NCBI GenBank assembly: GCA_028280675.1
Contig: JANQLI010000102.1
Location: 1 to 28,893, forward strand
Source: Alphaproteobacteria bacterium
Lineage (GTDB): Bacteria > Pseudomonadota > Alphaproteobacteria > SMXP01
Direction: 5' to 3'
DNA length: 28,893 bases
Shown here piece after piece: positions 8,180 through 15,860 of the stretch. A program made the position numbers and the translations under genes. The first letter of the stretch is position 1. The number at the start of each line of letters is the position of its first letter. The notes under the pieces were generated by a model that was given only the letters and a program-made list of their open reading frames with translations, was not told the DNA's origin and ran no database searches.

Positions 8180-8575
8180 TTACGTCTCTAATGAACGAAT
8201 ATAGGCAATCACTTCACGAATTTGCTCACGGGTTAAAGAGATCCACTCCATCTGCCCATGTGGATTACTGAGAAACGCCCGCAAATAAAAATCCGTTTTC
8301 TCAGGATTATTCGCAATCTCGACCCAGGTGGGACCGACATCGGCGCCTGCGCCATCTGCCGACGTTACATGACAAGACCGGCACCAGGAATTTGCTATTG
8401 CTTCACCTTCAGCGACAAGATCCACCTCAAAGTTCGTTGTCGGGGTCGCAGCAGCGGCTTGCGAATCCGCAGCGTCTTTGCCATCACCCTCAACGCCATC
8501 ATTATCGCGGATCGAGTCCACCACACCACACGCGCTTAATCCCAGACAAATCGCTGCAACAAACAGGTATCGCAT
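8180..8575 (-). CDS. Lipoprotein c-type cytochrome (class I-like)
   Basis: A 131-residue protein. The start at 8575 has a GAGGGAGG ribosome site. A short lipoprotein signal ends in the lipobox LSAC (Cys16), so the mature protein should be lipid-anchored facing the periplasm. A disordered Ala/Asp-rich linker (about 20-50) follows. The haem-binding motif CRSCH is at 65-69, and Met109 in GQMEWISL is the probable sixth ligand, followed by the usual C-terminal helix EQIREVIAYIRSL. It should carry single electrons. The redox partner is not evident; the Tat-type dehydrogenase and amine oxidase genes in the region are possible but unproven. Confidence 0.85.
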   Translation of the reverse strand: MRYLFVAAICLGLSACGVVDSIRDNDGVEGDGKDAADSQAAAATPTTNFEVDLVAEGEAIANSWCRSCHVTSADGAGADVGPTWVEIANNPEKTDFYLRAFLSNPHGQMEWISLTREQIREVIAYIRSLET

Positions 8576-8616
8576 CAATGCCTCCCTCTCAGACCTTTGA
8601 TTCGCTAAAGTGTAAC

Positions 8617-8647
8617 AAAAAAGGGGCCGCACCTGCAGCCCCTTATT
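8617..8647 (-). terminator. Intrinsic terminator after the Tat-type SDR gene
   Basis: Read on the minus strand, AAGGGGC - loop TGCAGGTGCG - GCCCCTT is followed by a T-run (TTTTTT). It starts about 40 bases after the stop of the dehydrogenase gene, and so separates it from the cytochrome c gene. Confidence 0.85.
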
Positions 8648-8686
8648 GCATGACATTTGGCACTTTTTGCCACAGGCGTGATCACC

Positions 8687-9718
8687 TTAAGCAAAAGGAC
8701 TCTGTAAATAGTCGCCAACCAAGTCTTCCGAGACTTGCCACAATTTCGCACTGAGTTCGGGGTTGTTCATATGCGAGCCTTCCGGCACGACGGGATTACA
8801 ATCTTCAAAATAATGACCGGACACCGTTGCAAGATTCGGATGGGTCGCGACATAGGCTTGGGTCGCCGCGCCCTCTTCAACAGATTTCATAAACGTCCAG
8901 CCAAGCAATGACGCAAAGAGGCGGGTGTACCACGGGAAGTGCCGTCCTAAATTGGTGTTGATGATGCCAGGATGGACAGAGTTCGCCGTGGTTGTGGTGC
9001 CTTCAAGGCGCTTTGACAATTCATACGCTGTCAAGGCGTTGGCCAGCTTCGACTGGCCATAAAACATGTTCGCATCATACTCGCCTTGTTCACCAGACAG
9101 ATTGTCAAACTGAATGCCCTCTTCAGGCGCCCATTTATAACCAAGTGAACTTAAGATCACGACCCGTCCTTGCGCCGCTGCTTTGACACTCTCAAGCACG
9201 TTATTGATGAGCAGAAAATGGCCCACGTGATTGATGAAAAAATGCCGCTCAATGCCATTGACCTGCTGCAACTCTGGAAGCGCCATAATGCCCGCATTAC
9301 AAATCAGCATATCGATTGGAATACCAAGACCTTTCGTTTGCTCGGCACAATTTGCGACAGACTCAAGATTGCTCAGTTCACAAACGAGAGGCGTGGTTTT
9401 ACCATCAATGCTGTCACAGGCCGTTTTGGCTTTTTCTTCCGTCCGCGCCACACCGATCACATGCGCCCCGCGCGCCGCCAAAACACGCATGGTTTCATAC
9501 CCAAGGCCAGAATTGGCGCCCGTGATCATGGCTGTTTTCCCTGTCAGGTCAATGTCAGCCACGACATCTGCAGCCGTTGAATCCGCCCCGAAGGGTCCCA
9601 CAAAAGGATCGGCGCTTTGGGCAAAGGCAAACTGGGGCATCATCGCCGCCAGCGCCGCACCGGACACGCCTTGCATCACTTGGCGGCGAGTAACGTCTTT
9701 CATTACATTTTCAGACAT
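8687..9718 (-). CDS. Short-chain dehydrogenase with Tat-type signal peptide
   Basis: A 343-residue protein. The N-terminus has a twin-arginine motif (TRRQVMQ, 10-16), a mild hydrophobic stretch and a cleavage site near AFA/Q (34). The Rossmann domain starts at about 57: nucleotide loop TGANSGLG (66-73), NAG (141-143), Ser190/191 and the catalytic pair Tyr220-xxx-Lys224. The overall pattern resembles retinol dehydrogenase/WWOX-type SDRs, which oxidise or reduce lipophilic alcohols. Soluble NAD(P)-dependent enzymes are rare in the periplasm because free cofactor is lacking there. Either the cofactor is loaded before Tat export or the signal serves another purpose. An AGGA site precedes the ATG. 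Confidence 0.88.
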   Translation of the reverse strand: MSENVMKDVTRRQVMQGVSGAALAAMMPQFAFAQSADPFVGPFGADSTAADVVADIDLTGKTAMITGANSGLGYETMRVLAARGAHVIGVARTEEKAKTACDSIDGKTTPLVCELSNLESVANCAEQTKGLGIPIDMLICNAGIMALPELQQVNGIERHFFINHVGHFLLINNVLESVKAAAQGRVVILSSLGYKWAPEEGIQFDNLSGEQGEYDANMFYGQSKLANALTAYELSKRLEGTTTTANSVHPGIINTNLGRHFPWYTRLFASLLGWTFMKSVEEGAATQAYVATHPNLATVSGHYFEDCNPVVPEGSHMNNPELSAKLWQVSEDLVGDYLQSPFA

Positions 9719-9932
9719 ATGATTTTCCTAATCTTACAATACGTGATGTACGCGATACGATAGCCTATTTAGCCATGCGACTCACGTAAAACCTGTTTTC
9801 TCTTGTGTATTACTGCCTAACACGGATCTTGGTTCACATCTTGCTGCAATAAATGCTCACTGTTCAAATGGCCATAAGCAACACAGCTCTCTGCCGATGA
9901 GAGAGAAAATGTCAGTCCTGTTCTCAGACGGG

Positions 9933-10793
9933 TTAGGCCTCAAACGCACTGCGGTAATCTGCGACAAATTGCTTGAGAGGAATTGGTGGGCGTCCCAGCA
10001 CCTCTTGCACGGTATCGGTGAGATGATCCAAACCACCCGCTTCGATTTCCTCAAACAACTTGCCAACCGCCGCAACGCGCCAGGCGCTGAGGCCAAATCC
10101 GGCAAGAAACGCGAGATAATCATCCAAAGGCTGATCAACGTAGTCGATTTGACGCCCCAAAACATCGGAGAAAATGTCCGCGATCTGATGGAAGGTGAGA
10201 AGTTCCGGCCCGGTGATGTTATAGCTTTTCCCAGCATGGCCTTCTTCGGTCAATGCTTTGACAATGACTTCCGCGTGGTCGCGCACATCGCTGATGCCTA
10301 CTTTGCCATCTCCCATCGGCAAGTAGAACTTTCCTTCACTTTGAATCGTCGGTGCATTCGCCAGCATGTTTTGCGAGAAGTAATTCGGCTTCACCATCGT
10401 CCAATCAAGACCGGAAGCGCGAATATAGTCTTCTGACGCCCAGTGGCATTGCGGGATCGGCGCGGTGGCGTCCGCAACCGCTTCCATTGATGACAGCTTA
10501 ACGATGTGTTTCACGTTGGCGGCTTTGGCAAGATCGACAAATTGTTTTTCCTGATCAAGCTGCTCTTCTTCATTGACCAAAATCAGCAATGCCCTTTCAA
10601 CCCCAGTGAGGGCATGCGCCACCATATCCCTGTCAGACGCATCGCCAATCACCAATTCAACACCTGCGTCTTTGAGCCAAGCGGCTTTTTCTGCATTGCG
10701 CACAAGCGCCCGCAAAGGACCTGCGCCTTTTTCAATCAACATTTTTGCGACGGTTGCGCCCGTCGTGCCTGTCGCCCCAGTGAGCAAAATCAT
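9933..10793 (-). CDS. NmrA-like/atypical SDR NAD(P)-binding protein
   Basis: A 286-residue protein with the atypical SDR fold. The nucleotide loop GATGTTG (6-12) starts at the extreme N-terminus, with LSSMEAV after strand 5 and no classical YxxxK. The substrate-binding segment contains MVKPNYFSQNM, typical of NmrA/QorB-type proteins. Such proteins either act as quinone or other reductases or as redox sensors that bind dinucleotide without catalysis. AGGAG lies before the ATG. No convincing terminator was seen downstream; the 214 bases before the next gene (9719-9932) carry only a short CTCTCT/AGAGAG hairpin (9887-9905) without a T-run. Confidence 0.88.
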   Translation of the reverse strand: MILLTGATGTTGATVAKMLIEKGAGPLRALVRNAEKAAWLKDAGVELVIGDASDRDMVAHALTGVERALLILVNEEEQLDQEKQFVDLAKAANVKHIVKLSSMEAVADATAPIPQCHWASEDYIRASGLDWTMVKPNYFSQNMLANAPTIQSEGKFYLPMGDGKVGISDVRDHAEVIVKALTEEGHAGKSYNITGPELLTFHQIADIFSDVLGRQIDYVDQPLDDYLAFLAGFGLSAWRVAAVGKLFEEIEAGGLDHLTDTVQEVLGRPPIPLKQFVADYRSAFEA

Positions 10794-10905
10794 GGATGAT
10801 CTCCTGCATATGTTTTGCCGCTAAATAGCGGATGCCTAGAGAGCTGTATAGAGGGAAGGCCCAGAAGGCTGAAACGACTCCAAATGATGGATAAACTATA
10901 GGCTA

Positions 10906-11448
10906 TCAAGAGGTCATTGAGGCATCTTGGCGAGTTGCCAAGACTTTTGGGAACAAGAGATGAAACCAGGACGTATAGTGCTGGGGGTGGGCCTTCAAAT
11001 CCCGCTTAATATCAGGGACATGACGCCATGCGATGTCACTCATCTCATCCCTGTTGAAGGGAACAGAAACGCCCGAATCCACCACACCAACAAATGTGTG
11101 ATTATATTCAGCTTCCCGTAAATCTTGGCCGACCTCCAGGTCATATGCGATCTCAAACGCCTTCATCACCGAACAGGACATGCCAAGTTCATCGTGTAAG
11201 CGCCGCTGCACAGCATCGGTCACAGCTTCATCCGGCCTTGGATGACTGCAGCAGGCATTCGACCACAATCCGGCAGAATGATATTTCCCGTCGGCCCGTT
11301 TTTGCAAAAGACACCGCCCAGCCTCATCGAACAAAAAAACAGAGAAGGCGCGATGCAAATCGCCATCGATATGGGCCTGCATCTTTTCTTTTGCGGCAAC
11401 GACCCGATCCTGATCGTCCACCAAGATCACATACTCTTGTTTACTCAC
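10906..11448 (-). CDS. idi: Isopentenyl-diphosphate delta-isomerase, type I
   Basis: A 180-residue Nudix-fold enzyme that interconverts isopentenyl and dimethylallyl diphosphate. Family landmarks are present: LHRAFSVFLFD, the Cys-containing SNACCSHP (catalytic Cys and metal His), the Nudix helix region AVQRRLHDELGM, and the EAEYNHTFVG strand bearing the second catalytic acidic region. The start is GTG. Its G-T-G-A overlaps the TGA of the Mpo1-like gene upstream, which implies translational coupling. Many alphaproteobacteria manage without this enzyme, so its presence suggests a substantial isoprenoid demand, for example hopanoids, carotenoids or quinones. Confidence 0.94.
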   Translation of the reverse strand: MSKQEYVILVDDQDRVVAAKEKMQAHIDGDLHRAFSVFLFDEAGRCLLQKRADGKYHSAGLWSNACCSHPRPDEAVTDAVQRRLHDELGMSCSVMKAFEIAYDLEVGQDLREAEYNHTFVGVVDSGVSVPFNRDEMSDIAWRHVPDIKRDLKAHPQHYTSWFHLLFPKVLATRQDASMTS

Positions 11449-11813
11449 GAGGTTACATCTTTAAGCGAAGGAAGCGTTTTGACCTTTTCAATTTCTGCAT
11501 CTAACCCGCCGGAGAGCCAGAGCCATAACATGCGCCAATCGCCCATAAAGGACCAAAGGGGATATTGAAAGGTCGCAGGTTTGTTTTTCTCAAAAACGAA
11601 ATGGCCGAGCCAGGCCATCCCATAGCCCCCGACAATCCCATAGACCAACCACAACACACTGCCCGTGGTGAACAGATTGAGCACACACAGCAACCCCCAT
11701 ATGGACCCGACATAATGAAAGAGGCGGCACGTGGAATCGAGATGCTCGCGCAAATAATAGGGCCAAAAATCATCAAAGCTGGCAATAGGATGCGCATTAT
11801 CTTGTTCGGCCAT
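11445..11813 (-). CDS. Mpo1-like (DUF962) membrane protein
   Basis: A 122-residue protein with the small DUF962/Mpo1 layout. An N-terminal helix, FWPYYLREHLDSTCRLFHYVG, carries two conserved His (20 and 28). Hydrophobic segments lie at about 31-45 and 49-68, with GHFVFEKNKPATF at about 70-82. The yeast family member Mpo1 is an iron-dependent dioxygenase in 2-hydroxy fatty acid breakdown; bacterial members are mostly uncharacterised. It overlaps idi by 4 bases and is the first gene of that minus-strand unit. The upstream region shared with the amine oxidase holds a long inverted repeat. Confidence 0.85.
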   Translation of the reverse strand: MAEQDNAHPIASFDDFWPYYLREHLDSTCRLFHYVGSIWGLLCVLNLFTTGSVLWLVYGIVGGYGMAWLGHFVFEKNKPATFQYPLWSFMGDWRMLWLWLSGGLDAEIEKVKTLPSLKDVTS

Positions 11814-11834
11814 GTCTCTGCCCTTTCATGCTTT

Positions 11835-11896
11835 TGTGGTGATGGGAGTATAACAGAGCCAAGACGTAACCACCACCACTAGCTGTCATCACCACA
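11835..11896. promoter_or_regulatory. 10-bp inverted repeat in a divergent promoter region
   Basis: TGTGGTGATG (11835-11844) and CATCACCACA (11887-11896) are exact reverse complements separated by 42 bases. They lie between the divergent Mpo1-like and amine oxidase genes. The position suits two half-sites or two sites for one regulator controlling both directions. A structured transcript leader is the alternative. Confidence 0.4.
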
Positions 11897-11975
11897 GGCT
11901 GAGCAGTGCAAGATGCACCCTGGACGCTCACGGCTCAGGCCTTAAAGTGCCAATTGAAAAAGAGAGGTAGACCCG

Positions 11976-13424
11976 ATGACATTTTCGCCGCGCCCAAACC
12001 GGCGCACCCTTCTCAAAACCAGCGCTGCTTTAGCGCTCACATCATGCTTACCGAAATCCGTCTTTGCAGCGGAACACACAGAGGTGATCATCATCGGCGC
12101 CGGTCTTTCTGGCCTTTACGCCGCCATGCTGCTGGAAGAAAGCGGCGCGAAGGTAACGGTCCTCGACGCCGCTGGTCACGTTGGTGGGCGGGTGCGCACA
12201 CAAAGGGTGGGCGGCGAATTACAAGAGATGGGCGCGAGCGATATTGGCCGCATGTATGCGCGCGTGATTGACATGATTGACCGCTTAGGATTGTCACGCA
12301 TTCCTTCGGACATCAAGGTGCGTCCACCAAGTTATTATGTGCGCGGACAAATGATTCACGCAGACGAGTGGGAAACATCGGATGCCAATCTGACGGTAGG
12401 GGAAGAACGCGCCATTGCCCCATCTCTTCTTGAGAATCATTTCATTTTCAAGAATAATCCGTTTACAGAATTAGATGAATGGCTCAAAGAGGATTACGCA
12501 GACCTTGATATTTCTCTCGGTCATTACCTTAAAAGCAAAGGTGTCTCAGATGAAGCGCTGCGTCTGATCAATGTCCCGGCGAATTGTTCGGATATTTGGC
12601 AGACGTCAGCTCTTGCGATGCTGCGCGATAAAACGCGGCTCTCCTTTAGCGGTTTTCAAGACACCAGCAAAGAACAATATGGCGGCAATGATCCGCTGAT
12701 CGGCCAAGTGAAAGGCGGCAATCAACGTCTTCCCGAAGCAATGGCCAACGCCCTGCAAAGCGAGGTGCACTTTCACAAAGCCGCCGCGATTGTGAGACAA
12801 GATGCAACTGGGGTCGAGGTGACTTGCCTTGATGGCAGCACTTATCGCGGGGCCTTTCTTGTCGCCGCGGTTCCCTTTCATGCACTGCAAAGGGTGAGTT
12901 TTGAACCGGGACTGCCCGCATTGAAAACCGCAGCGATTAATGAACTCGGCGTTTCGCCAAATACAAAATTGTATTTGCGCCCGACGGCCAAATTCTGGGA
13001 ACAGGATGGCTACCAGCCAACCATGTGGACCGACAGCCTGGTGGAACGTGTCTTCGCAGTAGAGGATCAGAGTGGGGAAGTGGGAACTCTCCTTGTGTGG
13101 ATGAATGGGCATGGCGGCAAACGGATTGACCAATTGCCGCATAAAGATGCGGAAGCCTTGGTCCTCGACACGCTAGCGAACATACGTCCCGCGTCCAAAG
13201 GCAAACTTGAATTGATGCATCACCAAGCCTGGGGCCGCAATCCGTTTATCGGCGGGTGCGCCCATAACTATGCGCCAGGACAAGTCACGCGTTTTGGCAA
13301 CGATATGGAGAAACCATCCGGACGCATTCATTTTGCCGGGGAACACACACGCCGCTTGGAGTTCGGTATGGAATCCGCGATGGCGTCGGCAGAACGTGTG
13401 CTCGGCGAAATTATGGATGCATAG
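11976..13424 (+). CDS. FAD-dependent amine oxidase family protein with Tat-type signal
   Basis: A 482-residue flavoprotein. The N-terminus has a twin-arginine signal (NRRTLLK, 8-14) with a hydrophobic region and a cleavage site near SVFA/A (31). Cys24 in LTSC also fits a lipobox, so a lipid-anchored form is possible. The FAD-binding motif IIIGAGLSGLYAA is at 38-50, followed by VTVLDAAGHVGGRVRT, the GG/RxxT motif of the monoamine oxidase family. The C-terminal FAD segment reads IHFAGEHTRR..FGMESAMASA. The family oxidises amines, amino acids or polyprenyl substrates; the substrate is unknown here. GAGAGG precedes the ATG. The gene is followed within 10 bases by a small flavoprotein remnant. Confidence 0.9.
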   Translation: MTFSPRPNRRTLLKTSAALALTSCLPKSVFAAEHTEVIIIGAGLSGLYAAMLLEESGAKVTVLDAAGHVGGRVRTQRVGGELQEMGASDIGRMYARVIDMIDRLGLSRIPSDIKVRPPSYYVRGQMIHADEWETSDANLTVGEERAIAPSLLENHFIFKNNPFTELDEWLKEDYADLDISLGHYLKSKGVSDEALRLINVPANCSDIWQTSALAMLRDKTRLSFSGFQDTSKEQYGGNDPLIGQVKGGNQRLPEAMANALQSEVHFHKAAAIVRQDATGVEVTCLDGSTYRGAFLVAAVPFHALQRVSFEPGLPALKTAAINELGVSPNTKLYLRPTAKFWEQDGYQPTMWTDSLVERVFAVEDQSGEVGTLLVWMNGHGGKRIDQLPHKDAEALVLDTLANIRPASKGKLELMHHQAWGRNPFIGGCAHNYAPGQVTRFGNDMEKPSGRIHFAGEHTRRLEFGMESAMASAERVLGEIMDA

Positions 13425-13433
13425 CCTCTGCCG

Positions 13434-13493
13434 ATGAAACAAACCGATGTTGTGATGATTGGCGCGTGTGCGGCAGGCATAATGTGTAGATGA
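13434..13493 (+). pseudogene. Remnant: first 19 codons of a BaiN/HI0933-type flavoprotein gene
   Basis: The frame from ATG 13434 reads MKQTDVVMIGACAAGIMCR and then stops. This closely matches the N-terminus of the BaiN/HI0933 flavoprotein family, which begins with a DVVIIGAGAAGLMCA-type FAD-binding strand and loop. The second glycine of G-x-G is Cys here and the sequence breaks off after the conserved Met-Cys. About 370-380 codons of the normal gene are missing. The stop overlaps the methyltransferase start as ATGA, so the remnant might still couple translation. A chance resemblance cannot be excluded in so short a piece. Confidence 0.5.
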
Positions 13494-14137
13494 TAACCAC
13501 CTCCTCCACATGCCCTCTTTGCAAGGGCGCCAACATGACAGCGTACCATCGTGATGCGCAGCGCGCGTATATGCAATGCGGCACATGCGATTTAGTCTTC
13601 GTGCCGCCACATCAGCATCTTTCCGGCCATGACGAAAAAGCGCAATATGATTTGCATAAGAATGATCCAAACGATCAAGGCTATCGCGACTTTCTCAACC
13701 GCCTCGCCGCACCCTTATCCACGCGCTTGACACCCCGATCAACCGGTCTCGACTTTGGCTGCGGCCCAGGCCCCACTCTTTCAGTTATGTTAGAGGAACA
13801 AGGGCATAGAGTGGCGCTGTATGATAAATTCTACGCACAAGACGCCTCCGTGTTTGACCGTCACTACGATTTCATCACCGCAACGGAAGTCATCGAACAC
13901 CTTGCCAACCCACGCTTTGAGATCACACGCCTTTGGTCATGCTTACACGAAAAGGGATGGCTCGGCATTATGATAAAACTTGTCAAGGACCAAGATGCTT
14001 TCACACATTGGCATTACATTTTAGATCCGACGCATATTTGTTTTTATTCGCGCGAAACATTTGCTTGGCTCGCACGTCTTCTGGACGCCGATCTGCACAT
14101 CGCAGGACCGGATGTCATTTTGCTGCAGAAACGGTAA
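13490..14137 (+). CDS. Class I SAM-dependent methyltransferase with N-terminal zinc-finger motif
   Basis: A 215-residue protein. CPLC (8-11) and CGTC (30-33) form a likely zinc-binding knuckle, in the CPLC...Y..C..C.LvFv style seen in a family of bacterial methyltransferases. The SAM-binding motif LDFGCGPGP is at about 87-95, and motif II/III lies around DFITATEVIEHL, typical of the methyltransferase_23 type. The C-terminal segment DPTHICFYSRETFAWL is also characteristic of that group. The methyl acceptor is unknown. The ATG overlaps the stop of the flavoprotein remnant. The stop lies 3 bases from the end of a converging gene. Confidence 0.85.
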   Translation: MITTSSTCPLCKGANMTAYHRDAQRAYMQCGTCDLVFVPPHQHLSGHDEKAQYDLHKNDPNDQGYRDFLNRLAAPLSTRLTPRSTGLDFGCGPGPTLSVMLEEQGHRVALYDKFYAQDASVFDRHYDFITATEVIEHLANPRFEITRLWSCLHEKGWLGIMIKLVKDQDAFTHWHYILDPTHICFYSRETFAWLARLLDADLHIAGPDVILLQKR

Positions 14138-14140
14138 AAA

Positions 14141-14827
14141 TCAGTTCGACGACGTTTCTTCCGGATCGATAGCACCGGTTAACAGAGCTTCGGCGTAATC
14201 AGGCGCCACAAGATGGCAATAATGCACCCCTAAAAAGCGCGCAGGCATGGGTAACCACCAATTGTATGGCACTGGCAAAGATTTTGCGCGCACGTGGATC
14301 GCGCCATCCGCATCCTTGGTCACTGCTTGATAAGGCCAACCGGCGATCCATTGCTGGCCGCGCCCCGTGACCTCATCATCATCGAAAATGATCTCCGGCG
14401 GGTCCATCACATCAATGCGACGGCGCACTTTGTCAAAAGTGTCTTGATTAATGGCTTTACAGTTCAGCTCTTCCCCAGCCGCGCCATCTCCGCGGAATGT
14501 GTTTAAGCGCTCGGCGGATTTAAATTTACACGAAATCAACTTTGCATAGCGTTCGCCGCTCTTTGGCAGCGTGTCATATTCAACATATTGCCGGGTGATA
14601 AGCTTTTCTTCATCCACGAATGGTTTGGACGCCGTCATGTCAGAAAACGCGTCATAGACCACATTCTCAGGCACAAGGTTTGTATTGGTGATGATTTGTT
14701 GCCCGACGGCACAAAAATTCTCAAGATCGCCACGCACCTCATTCTCCTGCGCATACACAGATAATGCTGTCACATGGCTAACAATCGCGGCGGCGCATAA
14801 TATGGCAATACTTTTTTGCGGTCTCAT
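14141..14827 (-). CDS. Exported protein of unknown function
   Basis: A 228-residue protein that I do not recognise. A signal peptide spans about 1-27 (hydrophobic core ILCAAAIVSHVTALSV, cleavage after YAQ or so). The mature domain has three Cys (in NFCAVG, ISCKF and LNCKA), which could include a disulphide, and ends with a Trp/Pro-rich segment (YNWWLPMPARFLGVHYCHL). The ATG at 14825-14827 was preferred over the GTG two codons upstream because GAGGAG lies 5 bases before it. It converges with the methyltransferase gene and is followed upstream on the same strand by the M48 protease gene, beyond a terminator. Confidence 0.7.
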   Translation of the reverse strand: MRPQKSIAILCAAAIVSHVTALSVYAQENEVRGDLENFCAVGQQIITNTNLVPENVVYDAFSDMTASKPFVDEEKLITRQYVEYDTLPKSGERYAKLISCKFKSAERLNTFRGDGAAGEELNCKAINQDTFDKVRRRIDVMDPPEIIFDDDEVTGRGQQWIAGWPYQAVTKDADGAIHVRAKSLPVPYNWWLPMPARFLGVHYCHLVAPDYAEALLTGAIDPEETSSN

Positions 14828-14843
14828 CCCCACTCCTCATCTC

Positions 14844-14880
14844 CAAAAAGAAAGAACCTCACATATGATCGTGAGGCTCT
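14844..14880 (-). terminator. Intrinsic terminator after the M48 protease gene
   Basis: On the minus strand AGAGCCTCAC and GTGAGGTTCT (one G-T pair) form a 10-bp stem with an 8-base loop. The stem is followed by a T-rich tract (TTCTTTTT). It starts about 45 bases after the protease stop and just before the ribosome site of the next exported-protein gene. Confidence 0.75.
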
Positions 14881-14924
14881 TACTATGCGGTGTTTACACC
14901 TGTCCGGCCAGAACAGATCTCGCA

Positions 14925-15704
14925 CTATTTACGGTACGGACTGTTTTGATATTCCCTCATCGCCGCCGGCATATTTGCTTGCAATTTTTGAATCCTGTTA
15001 CCGGGTGACGGATGGGTCGATAAAAATTCCGGGGGCCGGTTACCGCCATAATTGGCAAAGTTTTTCCACAGCTCAACCGCTTGTCGTGGGTCATACCCAG
15101 CACGCGCCATAAACAACAAACCAATATAGTCTGCCTCTGATTCTTGACTCCGGTTAAACGGAAGGATCACACCAAGTGTTGCAGCTTGCGCAAACAGGTT
15201 CATCGTGTTTTGACTAGCCCCCATTGCAGCTCCAGCACCTACCAAGATTGCCTGTACGCCCGTTTGCCCAGACACCCGTTCCGCTGAATGACGTGACGTT
15301 GCATGGGCAACCTCATGGGCCATCACAGCAGCTAATTGGTCTCTGTTTTTTGCAACCTTAAACAAACCCGTATTCACACCGACTTTCCCGCCAGGAAGTG
15401 CAAACGCATTCGGATTCTCATCTTCAAAGAGAGTAAACTCCCAAGCATAATTGCGCCCACTCGCCTTGGCGACACGGTTACCAACTTGTCTGACCTGTTT
15501 TGCAAGTTCAGTATTACGTGAAATTTTTTTCTCTTTTTTAATTTGCTGATACGCACCCAGACCCATTTGATTGGCTTGCCGGTCCGACATGAAATTAAAT
15601 TGTGTACGTCCCGTTTCTGCCACAGTTGTGCACGCTGTGACGGTTGCGCCCAATAAAGCCGCAACAGCAATATACCGTATTCTATGAAGTAATGATGTCA
15701 CCAT
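14925..15704 (-). CDS. M48-family metalloprotease, lipoprotein
   Basis: A 259-residue protein. The start ATG (15702-15704) was chosen over the longer frame because it directly precedes a lipoprotein signal with lipobox TVTAC (Cys25) and has a GAGGGG site. The zinc-binding motif HEVAH is at 130-134, and the third ligand lies in ESEAD (188-192). FALPGGKVGVNTGL upstream of the active site is the usual family signature. It resembles BepA/LoiP-type periplasmic proteases but lacks the long TPR-containing C-terminus of BepA. The likely role is quality control of outer-membrane proteins. A hairpin at 15799-15826 lies upstream. Confidence 0.92.
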   Translation of the reverse strand: MVTSLLHRIRYIAVAALLGATVTACTTVAETGRTQFNFMSDRQANQMGLGAYQQIKKEKKISRNTELAKQVRQVGNRVAKASGRNYAWEFTLFEDENPNAFALPGGKVGVNTGLFKVAKNRDQLAAVMAHEVAHATSRHSAERVSGQTGVQAILVGAGAAMGASQNTMNLFAQAATLGVILPFNRSQESEADYIGLLFMARAGYDPRQAVELWKNFANYGGNRPPEFLSTHPSPGNRIQKLQANMPAAMREYQNSPYRK

Positions 15705-15860
15705 GTTACCCCTCACTCTCTCAGATAGGCCGTCCACTTGTCCCACGTGGTTTTCAGGCTAACAAAGTCTGCACAAGAATAAAGACAAAAATAAGTCGCG
15801 CTGACGACCGCCTAAAGATCTCAGCGAGGCATATTTGTAAACTATTGTATTTAATATGTT

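Noticed and set aside
9887..9905. CTCTCT/AGAGAG hairpin as a terminator of the NmrA-like gene
   Set aside because: No T-run follows on the minus strand.
12606..13142. 178-codon minus-strand frame
   Set aside because: Antisense to the amine oxidase, which has all family motifs.
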